Origin: Cryptomeria japonica
Lineage: Eukaryota; Streptophyta; Pinopsida; Cupressales; Cupressaceae
Assembly: GCF_030272615.1 (NCBI RefSeq)
Contig: NC_081412.1
Location: 670,432,852-670,496,851 of the forward strand
Direction: 5' to 3'
DNA length: 64,000 bases
The stretch's first letter is position 1, and each line of letters starts with the position of its first letter. Positions 1 to 12,279 of the stretch are shown piece after piece. Below the pieces are notes generated by a model. That model worked only from the letters and a program-made list of their open reading frames with translations, had not been told where the DNA came from and made no database searches. The translations under genes and the position numbers were made by a program.

Positions 1-1590
1 ATTACCTCTAGCTCTATCTCTCACACACTCTCTTCCCCCAAATTAATCTCCCCTTCTCACCTCTCTCCCCCTCGCCTTTTTTTATACTTCACTAAGCCTC
101 TCCTTCTCCCCTTTGAATTGTGTTGCTAGAGATGAGAAGGAAATGTAGAGAGACTAGTCTAGATCTTATGGAAGAGAGAGTGACATAGAAGAGGAAATTA
201 TGAAGAGGTAGAAATATAAGCTCCTTGTAGAGCTTGAGAGAATGAATGAGTTATTAAATGATAGTTAGAGATATAGGTCTAGAGAGAGATGTATAAATAT
301 GGACAAAAGAGAGGGAGGAAGAAACAAACAGGTGGAGTGATAGGTTTAGGAGAGAGAGGTGGAGAAAGGAACAAATATAGATAACATGGTTTATCAAAAT
401 TTATAGAACTCAATAAAATTCATAAATTTTCTATTATTAATTAATTACTTATTTAGTTTATTTTGAGATGATTGTTACAAAAGTTCATGCAACAGGGAAA
501 TCATATGAAAAAGTCATGATTTTTTATGTTTTAAAAATGAAGGATGAATTTAAATGAATTATAATTATTTTTAAAAACAAATAATTCAAAATATACCTAT
601 TCCATATCATATATCTCTTAATTACCTTTCCAACACCTATAAAAAACCAAAATTTCGATATAAAACGCAAAAGTTATGCCCAATTTACTAAAATATATTT
701 TTTTATTTTTTCAAAAACAAATATCTGATTTTAATGGATATCCGATTTTAAAACATAATTTTTCCCTCCATCTTTTCGTTTGGGTTTTCTTTGGGATTTG
801 GCTTGGAAGTGACAAGCCTGGAAAGTCAACTGAAAAAACGTGTTTTTCAGTATTCCTTGATTTTCCAGACTTTACACTGGTGGATGACGAATTTTTTTAT
901 CGCCAAAATTGATAAAACAAAAAGGGTTTTTTAAGGACATTCTCATCTTTCCAACAATATAAGGCTTGTCTTATTTTGTCTTCAATAAATAATTATTATT
1001 TATTTTTTAATTGAATTCTGACAAAAGTCCTGATTGATAGACTGATTGAAAAACACTCATAACTTTCAAACCACATAACATTTTTTCAATCCAAAACATG
1101 TTTCACATCCTATGCTTTGTCTAATATAGGGGAAAAAAAAATGAATTTCATAAGGTTTTGACCAAGTTAAGGTGGTCAGACGTAGGAGTTTCTGAATTTT
1201 TGAAAAAGCTATAGTAAGAAAATCATAAATAATTATTTACTTGATAAAAAATTATAAAACAATACGTGTCACATTCGGAAATGAGTCTAATACTTATATT
1301 ATAAAATTTATAAAATAATATGATGATTTGATTGTGATTAGGGTGGTCAAACATACACCTACTTCTTATCTTTTTTCTGAAATTGTTGTACCACTGCATT
1401 GAAATTTGAAATTTTCATCAAATAGGATTTTTTTTTTGAAAAATCAACTAGTATCTTAGAAACTAAATTCAATTTTCTATAGATTCTCTTCTTACATATC
1501 TTAAAAATAATGTTCACAACTTATTCAATTTTTCATGTCAAGTTGTATAACTCTGATTTTTTGAAATTTCATTGCCACTTAAGGGCCTAT
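1..1590. other. AT-rich intergenic DNA
   Basis: No gene is recognisable. Bases 1-120 are CT-rich and 120-370 GA-rich, imperfect purine/pyrimidine tracts; the rest is AT-rich with homopolymer runs. A 78-codon open frame at 676-912 has no recognisable domain and skewed Phe/Lys composition expected of AT-rich noise. Confidence 0.6.
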
Positions 1591-1596
1591 TTTGGC

Positions 1597-4443
1597 ACAC
1601 CATGATCCTGCAAATACCCTCATATGACACAATATGACCCCTTGGGACACCATAGGACCCATAACGACCCAATATGGTTTCTTAAGGGCTCATATGGTGT
1701 CCTAAGGGGTCCTAGGACACAATATGACCCATTAGGACACCATAGGACCCATAACAACCCAATATGGTGTCATAAGGGGTCATATGGTGTCCTAAGGGGT
1801 TGTAGGACACAATATGACCCCTTAGGACAACAGATGACCCCTAACGACACCATATGGTGTCATAAGGGGTCGCACATTGTCCTAAGGGGTCATATGGTGT
1901 CCCATGACCCCTTAGGACACCATATGACCCATAATGACATAATTTGGAATCTTATGGGGTCATATGGTGTCCTAAGGGGTCATAGGACACAATATGACCC
2001 CTTAGGACACCATAGAACCCATAACGACCAAATATGGAGTCATAAAGGGTCATATGGTGTCCTAAGGGGTCATAGGACACAATATGACACCATATGACCC
2101 CTTAGGAAACTATATGACCCCTAACGACTCCATATAGTGTCATAAGGGGTCATATGTTGTCCTTAGGGGTCATATGGTGTCCCATGACCCCTTAGGACAC
2201 CATATGACCCATAAGGACACAATTCAGTGTCTTAAGGGGTCATATGGTGTCCTAAGGGGTCGTAGGACACAATATGACCCCTTAGGACACCAAAGGACCC
2301 CTAACGACACCATATGGTGTTATATGACCCATAACGACACCGTATAGAGTCGTAAAGGGTCATATTGTGTCCTAAGGGGTCATATGGTGTCTTAAAGGGG
2401 TCATATGACACAATATGATTGATAACAACACAATTTGGTGTCTTAAGGGGTCATATGGTGTCCTAAGAGGTCATAGGACACAATATGACCCCTTAGGACA
2501 CCATAAGACCCATAACCACCCAATATGGTGTTATATGGTGTCTTAAGGGGTTGTGGGACACAATATGGCCCCTTAGGACACTATATGACCCCTAATGACA
2601 CCATATGGTGTCATAAGGGGTCGTATGTTGTCCTTATGGGTCAAATGGTGTCCCATGACCCCTTAGGACAACATATGACCCATATTGACATAATTTGGTG
2701 TCTTAAGGGGTCATATGGTGTCCTAAGGGTCGTAGGAGACAATAGGACCCCTTAGGACACCATGGGACCCATAACAACCCAATATGGTGTCATAAGGGGT
2801 CGTATGTTGTTCTTAGGGGTCATATGGTGTCCCATGACCCCTTAGGATACAATATGACCCATAACAACAAAATTTGGTGTCTTAAGGGGTCATATGGTGT
2901 CCTAAGGGGTCGTAGGACACAATATGACCCCTTAGGACACCATAGGACCCATAACGACCCAATATGGTGTCATAAAGGGTCATATTGTGTCCTACGGGTA
3001 CGGTGTCGTTAGGGGTCATATAGTTTCCTAAGGGGTCATATTGTGTCCTACGACCCCTTAGGACACCATATGACCCATAAAGACACAATTCGATGTCTTA
3101 AGGGGTCCTATGGTGTCCTAAGGGATCGTAGGACACAATATGACCCCTTAGGACACCATAGGACCCCTAACGACACCATGTGGTGTGATAAGGGGTGTTA
3201 TGAGCCATAACGACGTCGTATAGAGTCGTAAAGGGTCATATGGTGTCTTAAAAGGGTCATATGACACAATATGGCCCACTAGGACACAATATGACCCATA
3301 ACGACATAATTTGGTATCTTAAGGGGTCATATGGTGTCCTAAAGGGTCCTAGGACACAATATGAACCCTTAGGACACCATAGGACCCATAACGACCCAAT
3401 ATAGTGTCATAAGGGGTCATATGGTGTCCTAAGGGGTCATAGGACACAATATGACCACTTAGAACACTATATGACCCCTAACGACACCATATGGTGTCAT
3501 AAGGGGTCGTATCTTGTCCTTAGGGATCATATGGTGTCCCATGACCCCTTAGGACACCATATGACTCATAACGACACAATTTGGTGTTTTAAGGGGTCAT
3601 ATGATATCCTAAGGGGTCGTAGGAGACAATATGACCCCTTAGGACACCATGGGACCCATAACAACCCAATATGGTTTCATAAGGGGTCGTATGTTGTCCT
3701 TAGGGGTCATATGGTGTCCCATGACCCTTTAGGACACAATATGACCCATAACAACAAAATTTGGTGTCTTAAGGGGTCATATGGTGTCCTAAAGGGTCGT
3801 ATGATACAATATGACCCCTTAGGACATCATAGGACCCATAACGACCCAATATGGTGTCTTAAGGGGTCATATGGTGTCCTAAGGGGTCATAGGACACAAT
3901 ATTACCCCTTAGGACACCATAGGACCCCTAACGACACCATATGGTATCATAAGGGGTCATATGACCCATAACGACACCTTATAGAGTCGTAAAGGGTCAT
4001 ATTGTCTCCTAAGAGGTCATATGGTGTCTTAAAGGGGTCATATGACACAATATGACCCCTTAGGAAACCATAGGACCCATAACGACCCAATATGGTGTCT
4101 TAAGGGGTCATATGGTGTCCTAAGGGATTGTAGGACACAATATGACCCCTTAGGACACCATAGGACCCATAACAACCCAATATGGTGTCATAAGGGGTCA
4201 TATGGTGTCGTAAGGGGTTGTAGGACACAATATGACCCCTAACGACACCATATGGTGTCATAAGGGGTTGTATGTTGTCCTTAAGGGTGATATGGTGTCC
4301 CATGACCCCTTAGGACACCATATGACCCATAGCGACACAATTTGGTGTCTTCAAGGGTCATATGGTGTCTTAAGGGGTCGTAGGACATAATATTACCCCT
4401 TAGGACACCATAGGACCCCTAACAACACCATATGGTGTCATAA
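1597..4443. repeat. 90-bp minisatellite array, hairpin-forming monomer
   Basis: About 31 diverged monomers of 90 bp; the phrase ACACAATATGAC recurs at 1627, 1717 and 1807. Each monomer holds TATGACCCCTTAGGACACCA and, about 40 bp later, its reverse complement, so single strands can form a 20-bp hairpin. Because 90 is divisible by three and the stems are self-complementary, long open frames encoding near-identical peptides (YDPLGHH, GSYGVLRG) appear on both strands. This explains all open frames here; I do not regard them as genes. Edges are gradual on the left and abrupt on the right. Confidence 0.93.
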
Positions 4444-5670
4444 GATTAACATCTCCTCGCCTCACTGTGGGTTGCTACATGCTATAATTAATTGTTATGA
4501 TTTTATCAATAAGAAGAATTTTGAAACACTTATGAACAGTAGAAGGAATTGCTTTCATGGAAGAGAATCAAAGATGTCCCAACTTCATAAGAAATTGATG
4601 CGATGTAGGAATGATAGAAAAAATGACATCTAAGCACTTAGTACCAACCTCAACAAGAAGAGTAATAGAACCATGCTATTATTATTTCACGAACTCATGT
4701 TACAAAAGAAGAAGAAAATAAAAAATATTAAAGATGATGGTGGATGGGATCCACCTTTGATCACTCCAAACCCCATTCATATATGAAGAAAGTTGAGTGC
4801 TCGAGAGCCACCTCCCCTCTTTGCGATTAGTTTAGTCATCTAACAATTATGTACTTATTTTTACATTTTTATGCTCTAGACATTAACCCTAATTGAAAAA
4901 ATATTGTACAGATGGTATACATGCACTCTTAACTCTATGGAACACATCGACGTAGTATCTGTAACTTACATGTTTGAAAATGGAGTCGACACGCGTGAAG
5001 TGTTTTTCTTAGCATCTCAAATTACAGTTTACGTTAAAACAAGTGTACTTAATCCCAATTTAAGCTTAGTGCAATGTACATCGGCAATTCCCGTCTTCAC
5101 CGCCACTAAGGTTTCCTTGGTTTGGCTTTTCTTTCCTAACAAGTTATTATAAATAGTCTGCCTTATTCAATGTCCCTCACAAGCTCTCTAAACTAGAAAA
5201 CAGATTAAATTTTCTCATGGTTTCTGATTAAGGATGAATTTGCTTTGAAAAATGGTCAACGGATGAGTAGCGGTTAATTGGTTCAGTTATATATTATATT
5301 ATTTAGCTACATATTTTATTAATATTTTGTTTTTAATAAAATTAAAACAAAAAAGTTTTTTATCTTTTATTTAATTTATTATTATTTTAATACGTGTATT
5401 ATCTATTATTGATTTTTTTTTAAGTTAATATATTTTTTGATAATTTGAATTTTCATATATATTTGACTTTTCATTTAGTTTATTCTATTTTACTTTTTAA
5501 TTTAGAATGAAATTTGAAATTTATTTTAATTATTTATGTCGATTGTAAATAATAATCAAAATTTATCAGAATTAATTTAATTTATAATTGTTTATCTTAT
5601 AAACATTTTAAGTTATTGAATTAATTTATGCATTAAAATACATTTCAAACTTAAAATCTAAAATAAATGT
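4444..5670. other. AT-rich intergenic DNA, no gene recognised
   Basis: Unique-looking sequence up to about 5160, then strongly AT-rich. An 82-codon frame at 4904-5152 (+) has no motif I recognise and no evident splice partners, so it is not called. Confidence 0.5.

Positions 5671-5760
<90 letters not shown>
5671..5760. repeat. Compound (TA)n(GA)n microsatellite
   Basis: Ten TA units (5671-5690) run directly into 35 uninterrupted GA units (5691-5760). Confidence 0.97.
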
Positions 5761-5763
<3 letters not shown>

Positions 5764-5879
5764 GTTGTTTTGTGCCAATAATCCCATGATAGCTTGTGTC
5801 CCTTGAGAATTATAATTAGAGTACTATATAATTTTATTAAGGATATGATAATTCACCTTTAAGACTTCTTTAGCATACC

Positions 5880-6230
5880 TATTGCACACTTAAGGAGAAA
5901 TTAAATAGAGAAAGAAAGAGAGAAAAAATGATAAGAGAGAAGGGATAGAAATATAGAGATCAAATATAGAGAAACAAAGGGGGGAAAATAGAAAGAGAGG
6001 GGGAGTAAATGACATGCATGAGAAAGATAGAGTAAAAATATGGAAATGAAGACATAGAGAGACAAAGAGGCAAAAGCTAAGGAGAGAAGTGATTTATAGA
6101 TCTATTTACTTCTCTATCCTCTCTCTATTTGTCTGCCTCTTTCCCTCTTTCTATATTTATTTACATATATCTCTCTCCCTTTCTATCTCTATCTCCATAT
6201 CTATCCCTTACACATTCTCATGCATGGAAA

Positions 6231-6269
<39 letters not shown>

Positions 6270-6341
6270 CACACACACACACACACACACATGTATGTAT
6301 ATCTATGTGTGTGTCTGTGCATATATGTGTGTGTGTGAATA

Positions 6342-6384
<43 letters not shown>

Positions 6385-6622
6385 TACTGTCTCTTATTTT
6401 CTCATCTCTCGCTCCCTCACTTGGTCCCAATTTCCCTATCTCTATATGTTTAACTTGCACCCCCCATTTCTCTTCCCATATATCTCTATCTCCCTCTCTT
6501 TCTCTCTCCATCTCTATTTGTCGATTTCTACTCTCAATTTGTTTATCTTTTTCTCTCTCTCTCTCTCCCTCTCTCACACTCTTTGTATCTCCTTATATCT
6601 CTATCATTCTATCTCACCATCT
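5880..6622. repeat. Polypurine block followed by polypyrimidine block with microsatellites
   Basis: 5880-6085 is GA-rich on the top strand and 6100-6622 is CT-rich, giving a loose large-scale inverted arrangement. Inside are perfect (CT)n at about 6232-6266, (CA)n at 6267-6290, a TG-rich stretch and (AT)n at about 6344-6382. Open frames on both strands here are microsatellite artefacts (Ser/Leu, His/Thr, Arg/Glu and Ile/Tyr runs). Confidence 0.9.
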
Positions 6623-7771
6623 ATATCTCAGGGTAAAAGCACAAACCTATGCCACACTTTTATAAAGGAACCAACCAACACAACTAAAACTATTTAACTT
6701 CGACCGCATAAAAGTGACATTTCTAAATTAAATTTTAAATGATGTAAACTAATCAAATATAGAAATATTAATGCAATTTATGTCTATTATTTAAAAATAA
6801 ATAAAAAATAAATTGAGATTTTCTTTATATATTCAAAGACACATTTTTTATTGTTGAAAATTTTTGAAAATCAAGGGTTCTAGTTGGTGTCACCAAAAAA
6901 ATGAAAACAAACTTAGTCTTTGCTGATTTGAATTTTCCAAATAGATGACATATATATGTGGTGTTAAAAAAAATAAAAATTTTGATGTATATTTTTATCG
7001 TAATAATATTCTAAAGTCCAAAATAGCTGAATTTGGTAGTTTTCATTCGACATCACCTTTTGTCTACTAAATTTATGACTACCAAAAAAAATATAATACC
7101 TTTTTGGAGAAGATTCTCTCATCTAGTGAAAAATATATATTTTAAATTCTTTTAATAACATATAATAGTTTTTTTTAATTTGTAATCAACTTCATTTTTA
7201 ACTTAAAAAACCTACTCGTAATGTTTAATTAATAAAAAATATTAAAATTAATCAAAATACTAAAAAAACTATATGTCTAGATTCGTGACTTTGAGCTCTA
7301 CAAAAGGGTCTTTTTTTATTTTTGTAAAAAAATATTCTGCGTGAAGAAAAATTGGGCAGAAGTGAAATATTTTAGAAATACAGACAAAATAGGTGATTTG
7401 GCTATGACATCACCTACCACATAGGTCGGTTCGGCCAAACTCAATCCAATTGGACTATTTTGAGTTGTTTTAAAAACTTGTAAGCTCAAGTGCCCACAAA
7501 AGTGCCTAAATAGCGCCAAGAGTTCGACTGAACTAAGTTCGGCTGAACCCTTGGTGCTATGCTAGCAACACGGGGTGCCACATGGCATGATGGTAGTGAG
7601 TCCGACCAAACTCATTCTAGTCGGACTACCCCTAGTTAGCCCCAAGTGTGACATACCTTTACTTTTTCCCCCCTCACTCTATCTCTTCCTCTGTATCTCC
7701 CTATCTCTTCATCTCTATCTCCCTATCTCTATCTATCTTTTTCTCTCTTTACCTCACTTTATCTCTTTATT

Positions 7772-7775
<4 letters not shown>
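6623..7775. other. AT-rich intergenic DNA with a short direct repeat
   Basis: No gene seen. Two imperfect direct copies of a segment of about 37 bp, each containing CCAAACTCA and ending in GGACTA, occur near 7434 and 7597, with other TTCGNNTGAAC-like words between them. Their origin is unknown. Confidence 0.45.

Positions 7776-7859
<84 letters not shown>
7776..7859. repeat. (CT)n microsatellite
   Basis: About 84 bp of uninterrupted CT dinucleotides within a longer CT-rich tract (7675-8010). A short (CA)n run follows near 7950-7970. Confidence 0.97.
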
Positions 7860-7861
<2 letters not shown>

Positions 7862-8202
7862 TATGTATAGACATGTCTCTTTATCTATATGTATATGTCT
7901 ATATATCTATCTATACATATGTATGCATATCTATATACGTATGTAGATCCACACACACACACACACACACATATAATCTTCCATCTCTATTTATCCTTCT
8001 CTCCTTCACCTAAAAATCATTTGCTAGATGGCCTATCAATGGACCTTATGCACTACATAAATGCATGAGAAAAATAGACCAAAACTTTGCCTAATTGACC
8101 TCCCACACCTCCTAAACATACCCAACACTAGGTCACAATTGATAATTAATAATTTTATTTCTTAACATTCTGATATATTTATAAATTTAATTAGTTGTAT
8201 AA

Positions 8203-9320
8203 TTAAAAAATAAGCATGGACTGAAAATGATTTTGTTTCACAATCACAACATAGTTATTTCTCATACTACTCTGATTGTAGGTTACTCTTGTTGTAATTA
8301 AGGTCAAGCAAATGGGTTACTTATCTTTTGAATGGTAGAATTTTTTTTAAAGTGTCATTTTAAATTTCTCAAATTTATATAAATATTTATAGAGAAAATA
8401 TCGTATGATCTTGCAATGTCTTGTAATAATAGAGTGTACATATATACAAAAGTCAAATGTTTATTGGCTTCACTACCTATTTATCAATGCATGCTTTTGA
8501 TATCGGTCCATTTTTTATGTAAAGGAATATTGGAAAAATGCCACACAATAGAGAACATTCTCAAGCTTGGCATTCACCTTGGGAGACTACAAATTTATGC
8601 ACAATTGAGTGATGTCATTTAAAGGGTTGGAAAATGTATGTAAGCGTGATATCCTACAAGACATTAGAATAAATATAGACCAACAAAACAAACTACCTTC
8701 ATATGATGTACTATGATATGAAGAATGTATGAAACAAGATCCTAACAAAACCAAAATTCTCTATCACTTATGACCTACATATATAATATTTATATATTTT
8801 TTATTTTAAAAAATCTATTATTTATTATTTTCCTAATATTTTATTTCTAAACATTACTATACATTTTAAACTTTAAAAAAAAAAACATGAACTAAAAATA
8901 GTTTCGTTACACAATCACATAATATTTCTCCTACTACTCGAACTGTACTTTACTCTAGCGTAAATAAGGTCAGACAAATGGACTACTCGACCTTTTGCAT
9001 AGTGTAAATGTTTTTAAGGCTCATTTTCGAAAATCTTAAATTTTATATAAGCATTAGATCAAAGGAACTATGGTATACAGTGTTGCCATGTCATGTAATT
9101 TAAAAGCACACAAATATATATACCAAAGTTCTTGGTTGTTTGTCTTCACTACCCGTTCATAAATGCATGCTTATGTTTATAATTTATTATGTGAAGAAAA
9201 ACAAGAACAATGCTCTCCAATGGTTTCAGATCGACACCACTTAGTTCAAGAATTCAAGAAGACGAGAATACTTGTGTTCGACCATGGAGATGAAAACTTT
9301 ATGCACAATTGAGTCCCCCC
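8203..9320. repeat. Diverged tandem segmental duplication, period about 670 bp
   Basis: 8203-8620 and 8870-9320 align in the same order over most of their length: matching landmarks are the ACAATCACA...TACTCT stretch (8240 and 8915), AATAAGGTCA (near 8297 and 8965), the CTTCACTACC...AATGCATGCTT block (8468 and 9146) and ATGCACAATTGAGT (8596 and 9301). Divergence is high, with many small indels, so the duplication is old. No coding function was recognised in either copy. Confidence 0.8.
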
Positions 9321-9529
9321 ATTCCACCGATTCGCAGGTGAGATACGAATTTACAAATTATTTGAATATTTCTCTCTTTGTCCGCCATATATTTTTTGGT
9401 TCAAGATGTATTTCTCAATTACAGTGCGAAAATTCTATTGCAGCTACTGATTATTATTTTTTTTTGTTTTTTTTATCGATAATGGGCCAAGGCCGTAAAC
9501 TTTATTAATTGAAAAATAATTATATAAAC

Positions 9530-10490
9530 GTACAAATTCGGTTCGATGTGGGCACCGATAGGAAAGAACTGAATGAAAAAAACCTTCGGTCTTGCCCAAG
9601 GAAAAATCCTGGTTAGCCAGAAATCTGACTTCTGAAGGGGTTACAATAATAATTTGAGAAATACATCATGCTATCGACATTTTAACCATGACTTCTACAT
9701 AATGGATCTGAGTAATATGTGAAGCCTTCGTATGGTGAGGGCAAGCAGGAAGACCAAGGAGTTGTTCGAGTGCTGACCGAGAGGGATGAGCGAACTCGAT
9801 CTTGCATGCTGCAAACACAGAGCAATACTATCCTGCAAACTCAAAGTTAGGGTACCTTTTAACCATGTAAAACTAAGAGAGGGAGTTAGCCGCCTGCATC
9901 GGCTCCACCTGAAACCGGAGCCCCTTAATGTTCTCAGAAGAAGGTTTTCTATCAAAATTGCCTACTATTACAATAAGAATATGTAACGAACCAGGGCCAT
10001 GACAGCTGTGGCCAAAATATCAAGAGAGTTGATGGTTTCCAATGAACCCCCTCCACATAATCCCCAATACATGAAGGTGATAATGTAATAAAAAATATTA
10101 ACAGGGGTATCTACAACATCATACCTATAACCACATGGAATGCAGGTGTGTTTATATATCTACCTTGCATTATATGAACATGCTTGCAACTATGTGTGTA
10201 TACTTATGTTGAGATAGATACTTTATTAATACACCCTATAGCATAAAATTGCAAATTATCTACATCCTAGAATAAAATGTATAAATATAGGAAAGCCGCT
10301 ATAAAGATGTGTTGCATATCATTGAAGTAGTCTTAAGCATCTGCATATAATAATATATATCTTGAGCGTCTGATACTATAAACATATCTTCAAAAGATAA
10401 TTTATCTCTTATCTAGAAATGGTAAAGCATAAAAGTCTTTTATATGAACTAGCTATGCAAAGATTAACGAGAATGTCGCATCCCCTACTT
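9530..10490. other. Unassigned segment inside the LINE 3' part
   Basis: No domain recognised. An 86-codon minus frame at 9695-9955 overlaps a plus frame at 9786-9986; neither resembles the LINE C-terminal zinc-binding region that would be expected here. It could be the 3' part of the locus containing the open frame at 10493-11125. Confidence 0.4.
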
Positions 10491-10492
10491 AC

Positions 10493-11125
10493 TCAAAAGC
10501 CAATCCCTTTCCCTCGAGCCCTTGCCTGGTCTGATGGAGAACCTTTTGGTAATCCAAAAGATTTTAGATTCTCCATCTCGGCTATCATGTCCATGTTGAG
10601 ACCTTCGTCCCAAAGGTATATAGCCAACCAGTGGTTGTAGGGAGGAATTTTCACATTGAACCACCACATGAGAAAGTTGACATTCCTCTGGATGATGGGC
10701 CTTCTGTTGGCAAACTTCGCCGGATTATCATGAATCAGTATTGCGAACCGAGGAACCTGGCAGTTGTTCCGCATGAAAATATCATAATGCCTTGGCTTGG
10801 GGCCCAAGAGATCAGAAGTAACACTCACCAATACTTGGTCAAGCTCTATGAGAATGCTATTCTTAAAAACCTTTAAACATAATTCCTTGATGAAATCCCT
10901 ATTAGACTCAAAATGGAGTACTACGATTAGGAACATAGAGGAAATATCAGAATTTGCTCTGGTCCTATCCTCTTTGGTGATGAAATCTTCCCCTAAAATT
11001 TGAGTAACCCCATTGACGACCAGATCGTGAGGATATTTTAAGAGGCCTAACAACCGAGCTACCTTTATTTCCCTAGGAATGGTCATTTGTCTTTTAGAGC
11101 TCGAGAGCTTGAGTGTAGTATCCAT
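10493..11125 (-). CDS. Uncharacterised 210-aa open frame within the LINE 3' region
   Basis: I chose the ATG at 11125 (protein begins MDTTLKLSSSKRQM) because a TATA-like CTTTATAAAG lies 54 bp upstream with a pyrimidine-rich stretch between; the frame is open a further 70 codons upstream, but that part (to 11335) is Ser/Phe-rich and looks non-coding. The protein is soluble-looking and mixed-charge, with a basic tail (DQARARGKG) and no signal peptide or membrane segment. It has an even codon spread and no internal stop, unlike the LINE around it. I do not recognise the family. It is in the same orientation as the LINE. It may be a nested or captured gene fragment; whether it is expressed is unknown. 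Confidence 0.4.
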   Translation of the reverse strand: MDTTLKLSSSKRQMTIPREIKVARLLGLLKYPHDLVVNGVTQILGEDFITKEDRTRANSDISSMFLIVVLHFESNRDFIKELCLKVFKNSILIELDQVLVSVTSDLLGPKPRHYDIFMRNNCQVPRFAILIHDNPAKFANRRPIIQRNVNFLMWWFNVKIPPYNHWLAIYLWDEGLNMDMIAEMENLKSFGLPKGSPSDQARARGKGIGF

Positions 11126-11178
11126 GATATTTTGAATTATGCTTAGCAGAGAGAATGAAGAGACAGAGGAAAACCAGC

Positions 11179-11188
11179 CTTTATAAAG
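11179..11188 (-). promoter_or_regulatory. Candidate TATA box for the 10493-11125 frame
   Basis: The sequence CTTTATAAAG is palindromic but sits at a plausible spacing (54 bp) before the ATG at 11125, followed on the minus strand by a CT-rich initiator-like stretch. Position and composition are the only evidence. Confidence 0.35.
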
Positions 11189-11411
11189 CCAGAGGTCTGT
11201 CTCGAAAGTTGGGTGTGAGGATGAAATGAATTTAATTGAGAATGAGCTAGAATGATTAAAACATTGGAGATAATACTTGCTTAAGAGGCTTATCACAAAG
11301 AAATGAATGCAAGACCGTCCTCGAGATTCCATCATTCAATATCGCACATGCTTAGTGTTTGGTTATTATATGCATGATCAATATGTGCGGAGATGAATGA
11401 CACAACTTAGC

Positions 11412-11653
11412 TGGCAAGGTGAAATTCTCAGAAGAAGGTACGACCGGGTTTCACAATTTGAAGTGGATTAATGAGTGCTGACAGATGTAATTTCTGAGAT
11501 AATCATGAGGGAGGAAGATCTCACAATTATGGTTAGGATTGCCGAGACAATGATTTCCTGGCAATCTCCATTGAAATAGCTTAAGCCTTGAGGGTGGGAA
11601 GGTGGGTGGGTGTCGAGACTATAAATATATGTGATATCTATACCTATATATAC

Positions 11654-11704
<51 letters not shown>

Positions 11705-11915
11705 GCAAGGTGAAATTCTCAGAAGAAGGTACGACCAGGTTTCACAATTCGAAGTGGATTAATGAGTGCTGCCAGATGTAATTTTTGAGATAATCATGAG
11801 GGAGGAAGATCTCATAATTATGGTTAGAATCGCTGAGACAATGGTTTCCTGGCAATCTCCATTGAAATAGCTTAAGCCTTGAGGGTGGGAAGGTGGGTGG
11901 GTGTCGAGACTATAT
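11412..11915. repeat. Direct duplication of about 213 bp, period 291 bp
   Basis: 11412-11624 and 11703-11915 are near-identical (few mismatches), beginning TGGCAAGGTGAAATTCTCAG and ending GTCGAGACTATA. The spacer 11625-11702 is CT then TA microsatellite. High identity means the duplication is much younger than the surrounding LINE decay. Confidence 0.93.
11640..11703. repeat. (CT)n(TA)n microsatellite
   Basis: Imperfect CT dinucleotide run (about 11653-11690) followed by TA repeats; it is the spacer between the two duplicated blocks. Confidence 0.9.
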
Positions 11916-12279
11916 ATATATATCATCTGATGCTTGAATACAAAATATATATCAATATGTATATATACATATGTATAGATATATGTATATATCTATGTAT
12001 AAAATTCATGGTTTATACATATACATATAAATCTATACTTTATCTATATAACCATATTCATATATCTAGCAAGGTATATATAAGTTTTGGATTATATCTT
12101 GAATGTAGACCTATATATATAAAAGAAATTGCTAATTAAATTGTAGATAATAATTGTGTATATATATATTGTGGGATTATGAGTGTTTATACGTATATAC
12201 ATATATACATATATATGTGTGTGTGTGTGTGTGAATGGATATATATATATATGAATATGAGTGTGACTATATATAAGTC
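11916..12279. repeat. TA/TG-rich low-complexity segment
   Basis: TATA/CATA dinucleotide-rich sequence with a (TG)n run near 12216-12233. It abuts the point where LINE ORF2 homology stops (about 12280). The Tyr/Ile-rich open frames here are composition artefacts. Confidence 0.7.

Noticed and set aside
1624-4303. Several long open frames on both strands encoding repetitive peptides (YDPLGHH, GSYGVLRG)
   Set aside because: They follow from a 90-bp monomer length divisible by three and its self-complementary stems; frames break wherever an indel occurs. No promoter or start context.
1627-4440. Possible CRISPR-like array
   Set aside because: Units are contiguous tandem monomers with no unique spacers, in a eukaryotic context.
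6089-6697. A 202-codon frame and its opposite-strand partner
   Set aside because: Composed of Ser/Leu, His/Thr, Ile/Tyr and Arg/Glu runs from CT, CA and AT microsatellites.
7575-8013. Two overlapping Ser/Leu-rich frames
   Set aside because: Translation of the (CT)n tract; a hydrophobic appearance alone is not evidence of a membrane protein.
9786-9986. Plus-strand 66-codon frame
   Set aside because: Antisense overlap inside the LINE with no supporting motif.
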